A stretch of 64,000 nucleotides of DNA from Kalmusia sp. IMI 367209 (taxonomy: Eukaryota; Ascomycota; Dothideomycetes; Pleosporales; Didymosphaeriaceae). Both the position numbers and the translations under genes were made by a program. The notes beneath the pieces were generated by a model, which worked only from the letters and a program-made list of their open reading frames with translations, did not search any database and was not told where the DNA came from. Below are positions 1 to 10,908 of this stretch, in pieces. The stretch covers positions 1,984,001-2,048,000 of the forward strand of contig JAPEUQ010000006.1 of the NCBI GenBank assembly GCA_027946365.1. Direction: 5' to 3'. The first letter of the stretch is position 1. The number at the start of each line of letters is the position of its first letter.

Positions 1-1411
1 TACAAGCACCACGGCACATACATTGATCGCATCATCCCTCGGACATATACCTTCAAAGGCCGGGATTCCTCGAAGAGGTTCTCATTCGCCCAGGTTGTCA
101 ATTATTATGGGGATCCAGATCCTAAGGGAGCCTTGGACGACTTTGTCTACTGGGAGAAGACTGACAACAATGGTCTTAAACTTCACTATTCTGTCAACCG
201 CGGCAACGGGGATTTTGATGAGGATATGACCGTAGACCTTCCTTTTGACTGTCCGTCTGACGATATTCGATGGGCCGATGTAAGTGCTGCTTCCTAGAGT
301 GGGACAAGGTCAACTTCAACCACTGCCTATGCGGGCCCCGCTAACGTACTTGCAGATAGATGGTAACCGCTCATGCAGTCCAATAGGAAGAATTTTGCAA
401 GATGCTGACTTGCGTAGGTGACTTTAATGACGACTACGTTTGTGTTCAGAGTAATGGAGATCTGCGTGTAGCTATAAATACTGGTGCTCATTCTGATGAT
501 CACAAACCTGCATTCAAGGAATTAGAGGGATTCTCTGTACCTACGCACACTGATTATGAAGGGCGACAAGTTCGCCTTGGGTGAGTGCTACAAGTCGCAG
601 TCACGAGACCCTCCTACCGTTACTAATTGTGTTCTTAGTGACATAGATGGCGATGGAAAAGCAGGTACGAGCACTGAGCCTTTACGATGGCATTAGACGT
701 TTGAAAAATGCTAATCCATTATCTCAGATTATTGTTTAACAAGTGACGACGGGTTTATTCGGTGCTGGCGCAATGCAGAGCAATGGCAAGATTTAGGCGT
801 CGTTTTTACACCGAAAGGAAAGGGAGATATTCGCGGTACAAGATTCGTCGATATCAATGGGGATGGACGATGGGACTGGATCGTGAGTATTCTGGTTCTT
901 GTGAGACCGCTTACCTCGGCTAACCTTTGCCAGTGGGTTGGTGACGCAGGCGACACCGACATCTACACTAATATAAAGATCCCGGGGTCCGAGTCTTCGG
1001 CCGCTCCTATGTGGCTGCGTGCCGAAAACTTCCATGGAGGCATGGGAAAAGCCGGAGTGCGGGACGAAATCTATTTCGCTCGTATATTTGGGACGGATCA
1101 CGCTGGTCGCCGAGACTATATCTGGTTTGAGGCAACCGACAAAGGCGACGACAATTTCGACTTCACACCTCGCGTTTGGCGAAATGATGGATCGGGAGGC
1201 ACTCAAGGTTATTGTGATGAGGTAAGTCAAGTTACAGAACTATCTCCACTTCTAATATTCGTGCTAACGTATTCGGTGATATAGAATGGAAGCGGGTTAG
1301 TGATTAAGCTCCACTATATGCTATTGTCGTTACTAACAAAATTACAGAGGAGACGATAACAATGATGATGCGGATATGCGTCCTGACCTACCCTCCTACA
1401 CTCCGTCGTAG
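1..1411 (+). CDS. VCBS/FG-GAP repeat protein, 3' part (5' end outside window)
   Basis: The reading frame is open from base 1, so the gene starts outside the window. I resolve eight exons: 1-279, 356-362, 418-580, 639-664, 728-882, 934-1221, 1285-1295 and 1348-1411. They join in phase to a protein ending MRPDLPSYTPS. The product carries repeated acidic loops (ADIDGDFNDDY, GDIDGDGKADY, FVDINGDGRWDW), the calcium-binding signature of FG-GAP/VCBS beta-propeller blades. In fungi such blades often follow a secreted SGNH-hydrolase or glycosidase domain, but none is visible here, so the enzyme class is unknown. Two exons are very short (7 and 11 nt). The 7-nt exon supplies the IDG of the first calcium loop, which is the main reason to trust it. 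Location is probably extracellular, by inference from the repeat type. Confidence 0.75.
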
Positions 1412-1632
1412 GAGAGACTTGGATGTCTAAACCCCTTTTGCGACAGACCGGATGACAGCATGTTTCGATTTGGATTGAGGCAGAGATGCAATTGATGACC
1501 AAAGGAAAACTCTTGTTTGGAGCCGCAGTGGGAGCATTTATGATAGTCGAATAGTGAAACATTTAAGCAAATATGTGTCTAATTATCCGACTCTTTGTGT
1601 CAACAACTATGACATCTAGAATATCCCTTGAT

Positions 1633-3339
1633 TCAATGCATGCAGCCGCCATACTCCCGCATCTTAAAATCCTGCAACGCAATCTCTCTTTTGGTCAGAT
1701 TACTCGTGTTCGTTTCCAGCGGATAGGTCGACGGAAAAGTTCCATTGCGAATGGGCACCAAAGTCCCATTGAGGATGCCTTGCATAAACTCCTTGTAATG
1801 GCCAACCTGAAGGACAAATATTAGTGAGCTCCGCATATGGCAGGACGGAACATCTTACCATATCGATCATCTCCTGCTTCGATACGACTTCGTGACTGTT
1901 TACAGAGACCTAGTTAGTATCTACCGACTCTACGGGCGCTACAACACGTTTTGTAGGACTCACGCGGAATGCGCCGTAGCAATCGACCCGACGCCCAGTA
2001 GGATCTTGGTATTATTGACTGTCCATGCCGCCAGATCCGTTCCGTATGGCATGATCTTCTTGGGTAGCCAGTCTTCGATAACATCCATTGCTAACGGATT
2101 CGAAGATGCAGATACGCGAGAGAGAACTATATTCGGTACGTCGCCCAGCTGCTCCGTTATGATATCCCAAATCTGTTTTGCTGGAACACTAACACGAGAA
2201 TTGACGATAGCCGAGGCTTTGCTCGCGACTGCATTGGGGATAGTACCTCCAGTAATCGAGGAGAGCGATAAAGTTGTGTTTCCGCTGCACATTCCATGGT
2301 TAGGTGCATCCGTTCTTCGTTTCTCCGGATCAACGTGGGACTTACTGAAAATCATCATATGGGAATATACTAGTCAAATTCAGCAAACGCGGAAGAAAAT
2401 CCATTATCTCCAAGATAGCATTGCGGCCATACTGTGGTACAGATGAATGTGCCGTATCGCCAATAGCCGTCACATTGATGTTGATGGATCCTTTATGGCC
2501 GGTCGCCTGGAATGATTCGGTAGGCTCTCCTGTTAGAATCCATTCGGGCGTGTAGGTGAGGGAGTTGACGAAGGTTCTCATTCCATCACCGTACTGTTCC
2601 TCGCCGACGTCATACATCAAGCAAACATCCCCCTCTTTGATCACTCCCGCCTCTCGAAGCTCAAGGAATGCTGTAATCTGGCAAGCAATGGAACCTTTAG
2701 CTCGTTAGTATTGCAATCAACGACTTTACGATGTCGCAATTCTGTCTCAAGCCATTACCTTTAGCATCATTGGCACCCCGTCCGAAAATGTCCGTGTTGT
2801 TTTCCGATGGTGGATACCACTACAGCTTCATCAGAAGCCGGTCGAAAACATTGGATTTCAAGATAAGCCTACCGGTGGGACAACATCTGTATGCGAGTTC
2901 ACGATTAATCGGCATGTTCGATTTTTTCCAATATACCTATGAAACCATCATCAGCCTTTGAATTTAAAATTTCGGATCGCCCTACGCAAGTATATTTTCC
3001 CTTCGTACATTGTACCTACGAATAAGTCAGTTGACTCTCGCAATCAGAAAGCATAGAATTAATAAATTCATACGCAAGAAGTGGATTCTGCACTGGTTGC
3101 AGCTCAACCGTGAGACCCTTGCCCTTCAAAAAGTCGGCCAAAAAGTCTACCATCGGCGTCTCAAACCCAGACGTAGAGTTCTTTTCTAACATTTGCCAGT
3201 GCAGCGAGAAGAGCTCTGGATACTGCAATGACAAATTCCCACTATTGCTGCCGCCTTCTTGCCGCGAAACCAAAGGCGACGTGGATGATGCGAAACCAAT
3301 GACGTAAAACACGCCAGTCAGCAGAGAGAGACTGTGCAT
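1633..3339 (-). CDS. Secreted M20-family metallopeptidase (carboxypeptidase/deacylase type)
   Basis: Eight exons on the minus strand (1633-1806, 1859-1895, 1964-2284, 2346-2694, 2759-2819, 2873-2936, 2986-3015, 3074-3339) join in phase to about 433 aa. The N-terminus (MHSLSLLTGVFYVIGFASS) is a signal peptide. M20 di-zinc landmarks follow in order: SHTDVVPP (first His and Asp), GRGANDAKG (bridging Asp), GEEQYGDG (general-base Glu and ligand Glu) and a late His in ATAHSAHE. Between them sits a lid domain starting near GHKGSININ. The family includes vacuolar carboxypeptidase S, ArgE and aminoacylases. The signal peptide favours a secreted or vacuolar peptidase; the substrate cannot be read from sequence. 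Single reading frames look broken here, but every break is explained by an intron of 49-68 nt with good splice sites, so the gene appears intact. Confidence 0.85.
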
Positions 3340-4567
3340 GTTGGGCAATTACGCTCAGATTTTGTTCAGATTATAATAAAGAAGGGCTGAGACTACACGC
3401 GCGTGGAGAATTTCTATCAATGAAAGCTCCCTGACACCGTCGGAATCGCCAAGAAGACACTTTATCAGCGCCTTGGCCCATGGCTGGTCAATGACGCAGG
3501 GATTGGTGGCGATGAGGTGCAGCGTGAAGACGCGGGACCGTGATCCTTCGTCAGATGGGTTAACATGCGGGGTGTGGGGGCTGGCCAAGATGACCGAATG
3601 ATGTCGGTCGCTACAAGAGCAGTGACTAAAAGGCTGCGACTTATCGCAGGTAGGTGATCATCCATGGATATGACGCAATAAATCGTCGTCTTAACCTACC
3701 CGAGTAGGTTACAAGATTGTGAATGTATACGAAGCTTCAATTAGTGCCACGCTAAGTGTGCAAGCTAGGCTGGTTTCAGCGATGCTGTAGCTATGCTTCC
3801 TGATAACCTATCATAAAAGTTGGAATGCTCCAGTAAAATTCTGGATACATCTCCACGCTGTCTTTATCATATCATTCGAGAAAGTTGTTCGAAAAAGTTG
3901 CTCGCGAACACAGCCCTAGCTTCTGGCACCATTCTATGATTCGCAAGTGCTCTACATGTGTCTCGGAAGATAAACAGAAAACGTGGGAAGTTTGTCTGAG
4001 CCAGAGCCCAATCCAGCGTGATCACGACAATGAAGTCACGGATGAAAGACCAGTACTATATTTGCGGGAGAAATATACAGCTATGGCTCATGTGTATCTC
4101 AAACTTGTTCTCGGCGTATATTATCTGCGCAGCCAAGGCCTTGAACAGTGGTGAGCAGAAAGCGAACTGAAGGACACGCCCTGGGAGTCCTCTGAATTCC
4201 AGCTAATGGAAGATGTTGGTATTGTAGCAGGTTGCAGCGGCACCCGTGCAGAAACTGAAGGTGTGGAGCTGAAGCTCGTCCGGCAGCTTCTTCTAACCGC
4301 ATGCGAAACTCAGCGAGAGCGAGTGTGCTCGAAGGTACGCCGCCCGACAAGTCAAGGTAATTGGTGACAAAGGCATCTCCCAAGGATCTACTCACGGTAA
4401 CTCTACCCTCCCGCAATTTTTTTTTTCATACTTGTTCTTTTTTTTCTTTTTTAAATAATTCATAATATACCCAGTTTTCATGTTACTTGTGTTTTCATGA
4501 GAGGCTACTAGTCTAGCACTTATGATACTCAATCTCTTTACTTTAAGTATTCCTCTTTGGAAGGCAC
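3340..4567. other. Intergenic region, no supported gene
   Basis: This holds the upstream region of the M20 peptidase and the downstream region of the convergently placed protease gene. It contains a T-rich tract near 4417-4453. Short open frames here show no recognisable domain. Confidence 0.5.
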
Positions 4568-5525
4568 TTATTCCTTACTATCATCAAAAGTCAACGTAGT
4601 ATACTCCATCAAGAACGCCTTTAGGGCATCAAGCGGCACACCCCTCCTCATGTCCGACTCTTCTTCCCAACTCGAGTGCAAACCCACTAGCTCCCCGTCC
4701 CCTCAGCATAAGCGGCGCCCCGCTATGCCCCAATACGATCCAGCAATCGTGCATCAAGGCCCCAATTTCAGAGTTGTCGTGCGGATCCTGATTGGCGGCG
4801 AGGCCGCGGTAAACGCCCTCGCTGATATGCAGGACGTCGTAGCCGGTGGCTATGCCGGGCGTATCAGCTTCGAGGTCTTCGCTACCAGGATGGCCGGTGC
4901 AGAGGAGAGGGGTGCGAATGCGGAGGCGGGGCATTTGGGAAATGGATGCGTAAGGGAAGGTACGGGGGCCTAGAGGAGGGGAGAGGTAGGTAGATTGGGG
5001 TTGGGAGGCTGGTGGCTCGGCAGCAGTGATGCAGAGGAGTGCGAGATCGCGGCGAGCGTCCCAGGCTACGCACACGGCTCTTACGACTTCGCCTGTTGCG
5101 AAGATAAGCCAGTGGGCGTTCGTGGCGTCCATGGCTGTTTCTGCGTCATCAGCAACGCAGTGCGAGCAGGTAAGTAAGAGGCCCTGGGCCGAAATGCAGA
5201 CTGCTGTTCCGGCTTCCTCCTGGGCGAAGACGAGGGTTGCTTGGAGAGTATGGATGAGAGGCTTGTTGGGGGCGTTGGTAGGAGCGCGAATGAAGCTGCG
5301 TAGTTGTGTGTTCGAGGCGCGTAGTTTGGTGCGCTTGTTGTTGAGGAGGATGGTCGATGCACGGGTTAGGCCTGTGAGTTTGGGTGTGAAGAAGGCGTTG
5401 GAGAGGATGGTGATTTCTGGTGGATTGGGGGCATTCTTGAGAAGTATTTGGGGGTGTGATGGTACGGTGGTATCTGCTGGGGGCTGCAAAGCCTGGCGTG
5501 ATTGGGACCTTGTTGTACGGCGCAT
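4568..5525 (-). CDS. Trypsin-like serine protease, probable 1-nt frameshift near the C-terminus
   Basis: The frame from the ATG at 5525 gives a basic N-terminus (MRRTTRSQSRQ) and then a chymotrypsin-like fold. The triad is visible: His in LLLTCSHCV, Asp in ARRDLALLC and Ser in GHSGAPLM, where family members usually have GDSGGP. The frame then runs into an unrelated tail and stops at 4629. Dropping one base from the C4 run at 4699-4702 restores a conserved-looking ending: DGELVGLHSSWEEESD, then VPLDALKAFLMEYTTLTF, with a stop at 4568-4570. That is what a protease C-terminus should look like (strand after the Ser loop, then an amphipathic helix). I annotate to 4568 for this reason. No signal peptide is seen, so the enzyme is probably intracellular. 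It is either a fresh frameshift or a homopolymer sequencing error. Confidence 0.7.
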
Positions 5526-5986
5526 GCTGATGGTAGATGTGAAGACAGAAGACTTGATATGAGGTATAAGATCCAACCTTCACTCTTGCTGCCTAGAGCA
5601 AGGAGTGCTGTGATTGTGGCATGGTTGAGATGCTGCATCGCTGATTGGCTCATTGACAGCAAGCTTTCCCGCTAGCCTTCTCCAGTCGATCCTACAAACA
5701 ATATATGAGCGGGCATTTTCCAAAGGCAATGAACTTGTATATATAATTCAAGTACTATCGAAAATTTGAACGAACGGTGACTTGAGTATACTCAACAGAA
5801 TTAGGTAATTCAACAGGAAGAACCTTCGTCGAAGAATGGCAGGTTGTGTTGACAAATACATAGTAAATTTTACAATGCGGTATAGGTAGAATTCCAGCCT
5901 GTTGCGCCTGGTGTGTGGCTCAAATCCATGTGCCAGGAAATTGTACAGATGGGTAGTCCGGAGGAATCCCACTTGGAAGGTGTAGT
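5526..5986. other. Intergenic region, no supported gene
   Basis: About 460 bp between the start of the serine protease gene and the 3' end of the next minus-strand gene. AT-rich in its middle (5690-5880). It probably holds the protease promoter and the neighbour's 3' UTR. No open frame of note. Confidence 0.5.
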
Positions 5987-7282
5987 CTATGCGTTCATTC
6001 CAGGCATCAAATCAGGCTTGTCAAGGATCATGCCCCGCAGAGCTATCCACTCTCTCAAGCCTTCCCACTCTTCACCTTCCTCATCGCCCCTCCTCCATTC
6101 TTCTTTGAAACCCCATGCGCATGCTATCCGGTCTAAAGCCGACCGTTCGTCTTCCCTCGCGTATCGGTCTAGCAGTGGCGTTCCCGGTCTCCATACGACT
6201 CGAGTGTGGTGATCATTATGTGTTGTCAAAGCAACAAAGCCTAACGTTCCGGTGCACGCTACGTATGTGGATAGACCAAGGAAAGAATACATCTTGAAAG
6301 TCCAGGGGTCAAGATAGCCGCTGTACACAGATAATTCTTGGGCTATCATGTACAGTGCCAGAGGTGTGATGCCTGCTAGGAGACCAGGTATGCCCATCTT
6401 AGTCAGCATCCTATGTCGTCGCCACGCGGGCGTGTTGTATGTGACCTCCACCACGTCCAAAGCGAGGGGCATGTCCTTCGCCTCAATCGCTGCAGTCAGT
6501 GCCTTGTCGGCCAATTCAGCAGGAACAGCCTGCTTCGCAGCCTTTGGTGACGGCTTCGTGAATTTGGGCGGTGATGATTCAAGCTCCGGTACCGGCTTGT
6601 TGGCGTATAAGTAAAGAATCTCGGGAATCGCGCGTGGGCAGCCGACCAGTCGTTGCAAGTGGATGTAGAGAGCTAAGATATTGGGCGAAATAAAAACATT
6701 GGGATGCTTGAGAAGGTCCAAAGCAAGGCGGGAGAGGTATTGGGGTGAAGGGAGCTCGTTCATAGAGGGCGACCTTGACACAGGCTGCTTCACTGTGGGC
6801 GCATCTTCTTCTTCACGGGCCATGGAAAGGATGGCGCCAGCCGAGCTCTGTTTGATTTCGATTTTGGGGGGCGGTGGCTTTCGCGTTCGAATAGCTATTG
6901 CGTGTCGGGCAATCGTCTCTAGTCCACTAAGCGCTTCCAAGGTTGCGGCCTCGGGCTCGACTTTCTGCGACGATTTTATCCATGCGATGTGCCGCTCCAC
7001 CTCTGCTAGCTTCGTCTTCAAGGTTGCAACCCTATCCGCCCATTGCTCATTATTTTCTAATCCAGATGCCTGGGCTTGCGACCTTCGAGTTGTCGTAACG
7101 CTCCGCGCGGAGATTCGAGGGAGAACGGCATGCTGCCTTGTAGTTTGCCGCCGCAGAGCGGGTGCCTTAAAGGTTGACGCGGCGAGGAAGGAACGACGGC
7201 TCGCAGGCTGCTGCAGGATGTAATCGCACAATTGGCAGATGGGCCGTGGCCGCGCGCGGAGCGGCAGGCTTCCGGGTTTCAT
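5987..7282 (-). CDS. Conserved fungal mitochondrial membrane protein, function unknown
   Basis: A single exon of 431 codons from the first ATG of the frame at 7282. The N-terminal 80 residues are rich in Arg, Ser and Ala and almost free of acids (MKPGSLPLRARPRPICQLC, then SARSVTTTRRSQ), a typical mitochondrial presequence. A short coiled coil follows (NNEQWADRVATLKTKLAEVE). The second half has two hydrophobic spans, roughly PGLLAGITPLALYMIA and TYVACTGTLGFVALTT, joined by a short loop. After them come a conserved-looking HHTRVVWRPGTPLLDRYARE segment and an acidic C-terminus. I do not recognise a named yeast homologue with confidence. The layout fits an inner-membrane assembly or translation factor, but that is inference only. 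Confidence 0.65.
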   Translation of the reverse strand: MKPGSLPLRARPRPICQLCDYILQQPASRRSFLAASTFKAPALRRQTTRQHAVLPRISARSVTTTRRSQAQASGLENNEQWADRVATLKTKLAEVERHIAWIKSSQKVEPEAATLEALSGLETIARHAIAIRTRKPPPPKIEIKQSSAGAILSMAREEEDAPTVKQPVSRSPSMNELPSPQYLSRLALDLLKHPNVFISPNILALYIHLQRLVGCPRAIPEILYLYANKPVPELESSPPKFTKPSPKAAKQAVPAELADKALTAAIEAKDMPLALDVVEVTYNTPAWRRHRMLTKMGIPGLLAGITPLALYMIAQELSVYSGYLDPWTFKMYSFLGLSTYVACTGTLGFVALTTHNDHHTRVVWRPGTPLLDRYAREDERSALDRIACAWGFKEEWRRGDEEGEEWEGLREWIALRGMILDKPDLMPGMNA

Positions 7283-7552
7283 GGTGGTGGATTGTTCGGA
7301 AGTGGAGTCTCGAGGTTGCGGTGAGGTGCACAGTGACGAAGCCGACAGCCACGCTTGGCACTGACGGAACCTCACAGAACATTGAAGCTCTTCCAACGCG
7401 CTGTCTCCTACACAACAGCCACGCGGCGCAGGCAGCAGGGACGACTTATACTCAGGGGGATTTCCCAGTCAAGGAGAACGCTCAATAAAACCCAGTCTAC
7501 GAAAACTCACACGACACCATGCCCGCTCCACCACCTCCTCCTCCCTCCGCCC

Positions 7553-9070
7553 ATGCCGCCCATGGGTCGAGGAGCTGGAAGGCCACCGCCGCCACCGCCA
7601 ATGCCTGGGAAAGCGCCCGGGGGAAAGCCGCCTGGGGGAGCTGGAAGAGTATGTTCACTCATTTCAAAGCCTGGAAACTTCCACCTTGGGCTTCATAGCT
7701 TATAGCTTGGGCTAACCAGCAAAGGGCGCGCTGCTGTCAGACATTAACAAGGGTGCACGACTGAAAAAGGTCACCCAAGTTAACGATCGATCCGCACCAC
7801 AAGTCGGCAAAGTATCTGACGGACCAAGCGGACCACCGATTGGAGGCGCCCCGCCCATTCCTGGCATGGGAAGGGCCCCAGCGCCGCCCTCAGGGCTTGC
7901 GCCGCCCGTTCCTGGGAACCGAGCGAGGAGTAACAGCGATACAGGAGGGGATGGAGCAAGAGATGGTGGTATGGCCAGTGCAGCTCCACAGTTGGGAGGC
8001 TTATTCGCGGGCGGGATGCCCAAGCTGAGGAAGTCGGGTGGTGTGAACACAGGCGCGGAGAGCAGCTCGCCATACCTCTCAGATCCGGAGACATCACGAA
8101 CTTCAGCGCCCAAACCACCGCGGGGGTCTGCGCCAAAGCCACCGGGAGCTGCGCCTCCCATTCCAGGAGGACGACCGCCAACAGCTCCTGGGATTGCTGC
8201 GCTCAGGAATAATTTGAGACCATCATCTATGGTATCGACACACTCAATGCCCGACATAGGATCCAAGCCAAAACCTCCCTTGCCGGGAAAGAAGCCGCCT
8301 ATACCACCTCCGTCTTCCCGCAAACCGTCTGGACTTGCACCTCAGCCGCCCGCATCACCAGCTCGAGCTCCCCCTGTGCCTGGAATAGCCCCCCCAGCAC
8401 CACCTCCACCGCCACCATCGCATAGCCCTTCGGCACCTCCACCTCCTCCGCCTCCAGTTTCAACACCTCAGCCCCACCACCTCCGCCGCCTTCTGCGCCT
8501 CGGGCCCCAGCCGTTCTACACCCCTCCACCTCCGCCAGCACCACCCGCGAGAACGCAACACGACGAAGATGACGATGAATACGACCCATACAGATATACT
8601 AGCACCCCGCCAAAACCCCCATCGGCACCCGCTCCTCCAGCGCCAAAAGCCACCACAAACGGCACCCCTTCGCTGGCCGAACAAGCTGCTCGCAACGCCT
8701 TCGGCCGCCTTCCCGCAGCACCCCCACCCCTCCATCCTCAACACCTCCTTCAGCACCTAGTGCATCCGCACCTCCGCCCCCGCCAATGTCAGCACCATCG
8801 CGACCAGCGTCCCAAGCACCCCTGCGCTCAATGCTCGACCCAAGCTCGTACACGCTAACGAACGGAGGATCAGGCGTGAAGGGTGGACCGACGAGTCCCG
8901 GCATGTCTGGCCCGGGGCAAAAGGCTAAGATCGTGCCGATTCATGATCTACGGTGGCGATTCATCGATGAATCGCAGTTCCCTCGCCCAAGGGAATTTCT
9001 TGGTGGAGCAAAGAAGTATAGGGCGGGGAGAGGGTGCAGTGTGCCTCTGGATCTGAGCGCTTTTGAGTAG
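7553..9070 (+). CDS. Verprolin/WIP-like proline-rich WH2 actin regulator, frame-disrupted
   Basis: Exon 1 runs from the ATG at 7553 to 7648, followed by an intron at 7649-7724. Exon 2 begins with a WH2 actin-binding motif (RGALLSDINKGARLKKVTQV). Long polyproline tracts and KPP repeats follow. The C-terminus (DLRWRFIDESQFPRPREF, then GGAKKYRAGRGCSVPLDLS) is the WASP-binding tail of verprolins such as yeast Vrp1. These proteins link WASP, actin and endocytic patches. The gene is not one clean frame. An upstream ATG (7519) encodes MPAPPPPPP but is one base out of phase with the WH2 frame. The frame giving SAPPPPPPSAPRAPA (about 8468-8515) differs from its flanks. The frame giving the C-terminal tail takes over near 8708. 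Each break is a single-base shift in C-rich sequence. Confidence 0.8.
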
Positions 9071-9771
9071 GGCTTAAAAAGGGCAGGGACAGGGTTAAGC
9101 CGGGCGGGGTCAAAGCTGCGGCGAGAATTGGCGAGACGGAATACATTTTCTAGTGCACGGTGATTGAAAGTGTAGTACGGTGGATGAACGGGTCGCGTGG
9201 GTTTCAGCAATGGCGTTCAGGAAAGTGTGGGGGCATGGGTCTTGCTTCACTGCATGGATAGGAAAGGATCAGGATATTCTTCGTGTATTGTTCAGGTACC
9301 TAGATCTGAGATACACCAAATTGTACATTTCTCGCCAACTCTACACTCCACGAGTGACCATCTGTCTCGTATGGGCATCAAGAAATCCCAGGTCAATAAG
9401 ACACCGCTTGTCATGGATCACGCATCCCAGGGACTCTCAACCCACAATATATCTCCGGAAGTTCGCATAGAATATTTAGCGTCTGAATATGCCTTCCAAT
9501 AATCGGCACACGAAGTGGAGAGACGTTGGTCTAGGTGCGGCGTCAGTCCGTCACCCACGTGGGTTAAGGTCCGGAAACATGACATTGATATGCAACTTGG
9601 TCATGTTTTCCCCACCAACACACCACTTGCCGGACAATGCAGCAAATAAGACAAGCATACTCTGCAGATAGTCGTCGCAGTTGGGGTTCCACCTACATGG
9701 TTGCCGGACGCAGCACGCATGGCAATTGTCCGAAAGATATGGGCCTTCGACTGTATTTCAGGCGGCCTCCC
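9071..9771. other. Intergenic region between convergent genes
   Basis: About 700 bp between the 3' ends of the verprolin-like gene and the Tma17-like gene. It should carry both 3' UTRs. No recognisable coding sequence on either strand. Confidence 0.5.
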
Positions 9772-10236
9772 TCAGAGGAACACGCCCTCTCCCTCATCCG
9801 CAGTCGCAGCAGGCGCCCCATTACTCCGCTCTTGGACCGCGCTCTGAGTCTCACCCGGCGCTACACCACCGATGACGCCGTTCGTCGCGCTGCCCTCCCC
9901 GCTGCCGCTCGACCGCTCCCCGTTTTCTGACGCCTTGGCTTCTCCTGCCCCGTCGTCGGGGGCCCACGGCAGGCACCTTATTTCAGTGACCTCCTTCTTC
10001 ACGAGCTCGATTCGCTCCTCCATCCGGGCGATTACTTCGCGGTTCTCGAGTATTGCTTCGTAGAGCTCTTTATCTTCCTCTTGCCGGACGTACTCTTCGA
10101 GCTCAGCGTTGGATTTCTGCAGGTGCACGATACTGTTGCGCAGCTCGGCGGCTTTGGCGTGCAGAGAGGATACCGACAGGTCGGCGAGTGCTTTTGCGAA
10201 GCGCGCGGACGAGATGGGTGTCGATTCGGCGGACAT
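9772..10236 (-). CDS. TMA17: Tma17/Adc17-like coiled-coil protein (proteasome assembly chaperone family)
   Basis: A single exon of 154 aa from the ATG at 10236; nothing upstream in frame begins with ATG before poor sequence. The core is one long amphipathic helix pair: LRNSIVHLQKSNAELEEYVR, then ELYEAILENREVIARMEERI. Its spacing and wording match yeast Tma17 (Adc17), a stress-induced chaperone for assembly of the proteasome ATPase ring. The tail after residue 95 is Gly, Ser, Glu and Ala rich and probably disordered, ending EGEGVFL. The assignment rests on the helix pattern only, because the family has no catalytic residues. A prefoldin-like or generic coiled-coil protein is the alternative. 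It is divergently placed to the Bot1-rhomboid gene about 0.67 kb away. Confidence 0.6.
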   Translation of the reverse strand: MSAESTPISSARFAKALADLSVSSLHAKAAELRNSIVHLQKSNAELEEYVRQEEDKELYEAILENREVIARMEERIELVKKEVTEIRCLPWAPDDGAGEAKASENGERSSGSGEGSATNGVIGGVAPGETQSAVQERSNGAPAATADEGEGVFL

Positions 10237-10908
10237 GTTTCCCTTGTTTGGGGTGCGGATCGAGGTGACGGAGATGGATACCCAGCAGAAGTGGGAGGAG
10301 GAGCACGAGTTGATGTTCAGAGAGGACGAGAAGGTGCTGAGTTGGCTAGAGGACCAGGATAGTGTGAAGTCGAGGGACGGCAAGCGGGGAGTTGGGCGTG
10401 CGGTCGAGAAAGCGGGGGCGTGGTGGAAGAAGGTTTGGGAGAGTAATAAGGCCGCCGCTGGTACCGGGGGATTTATGTGAGCTTGTGTTATTGGAGCTGT
10501 CTCTTTCTGTTTGGGAAAAAGTTGAGCTGGTTGGTGGAGTTCCTAAGGTGTTTTTGGTTCCGAGTGTGATGAAAGCCCGGGCTTTGGTTTTTTGTACGGA
10601 TCCTTCGCTGTACAGCGTCGCGTATCACCTCGGGATGGCACAATAAAGACGTGAATTCATATAGAAGATGCAGGCTGCTAGGGTGTCCCGTGTCTTCGTT
10701 CGCGCGCCGTAGCGGGGAAGCTGCGAGCTCCATAAGGCTGGGATGGCCTGTGCGCACCTCCGACGTGCCGACTTTTTGGGTCATCGAACGACACTGCTCT
10801 CGTCCCGTCGCTGTTTATTTGCTTCTGCTCTGCGCATGGCTGCTTGTCGTACTCAGTAAGGCTTATGCGAGCCTAGTCACTCGTTACGACTGCGGGCTAC
10901 CCCTCATC
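10237..10908. promoter_or_regulatory. Divergent promoter region, Tma17-like and Bot1-rhomboid genes
   Basis: 672 bp between two start codons pointing away from each other, so both promoters must lie here. I see no consensus element that I can name with confidence. Open frames crossing the region are overlaps of the neighbouring genes. Confidence 0.5.

Noticed and set aside
1633..3339. M20 peptidase first looked like a pseudogene because frames change and stops appear
   Set aside because: Seven short introns with good donor, branch and acceptor sites remove every break and place all metal-binding motifs in order.
4099..4416. Minus-strand frame of 105 codons
   Set aside because: No domain, no codon bias, no homologue recognised, and it lies in an intergenic region.
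8465..8515. Explaining the verprolin frame change by a small intron
   Set aside because: No GT...AG pair of workable length has a branch point there, and both flanking and inner frames still read as verprolin.
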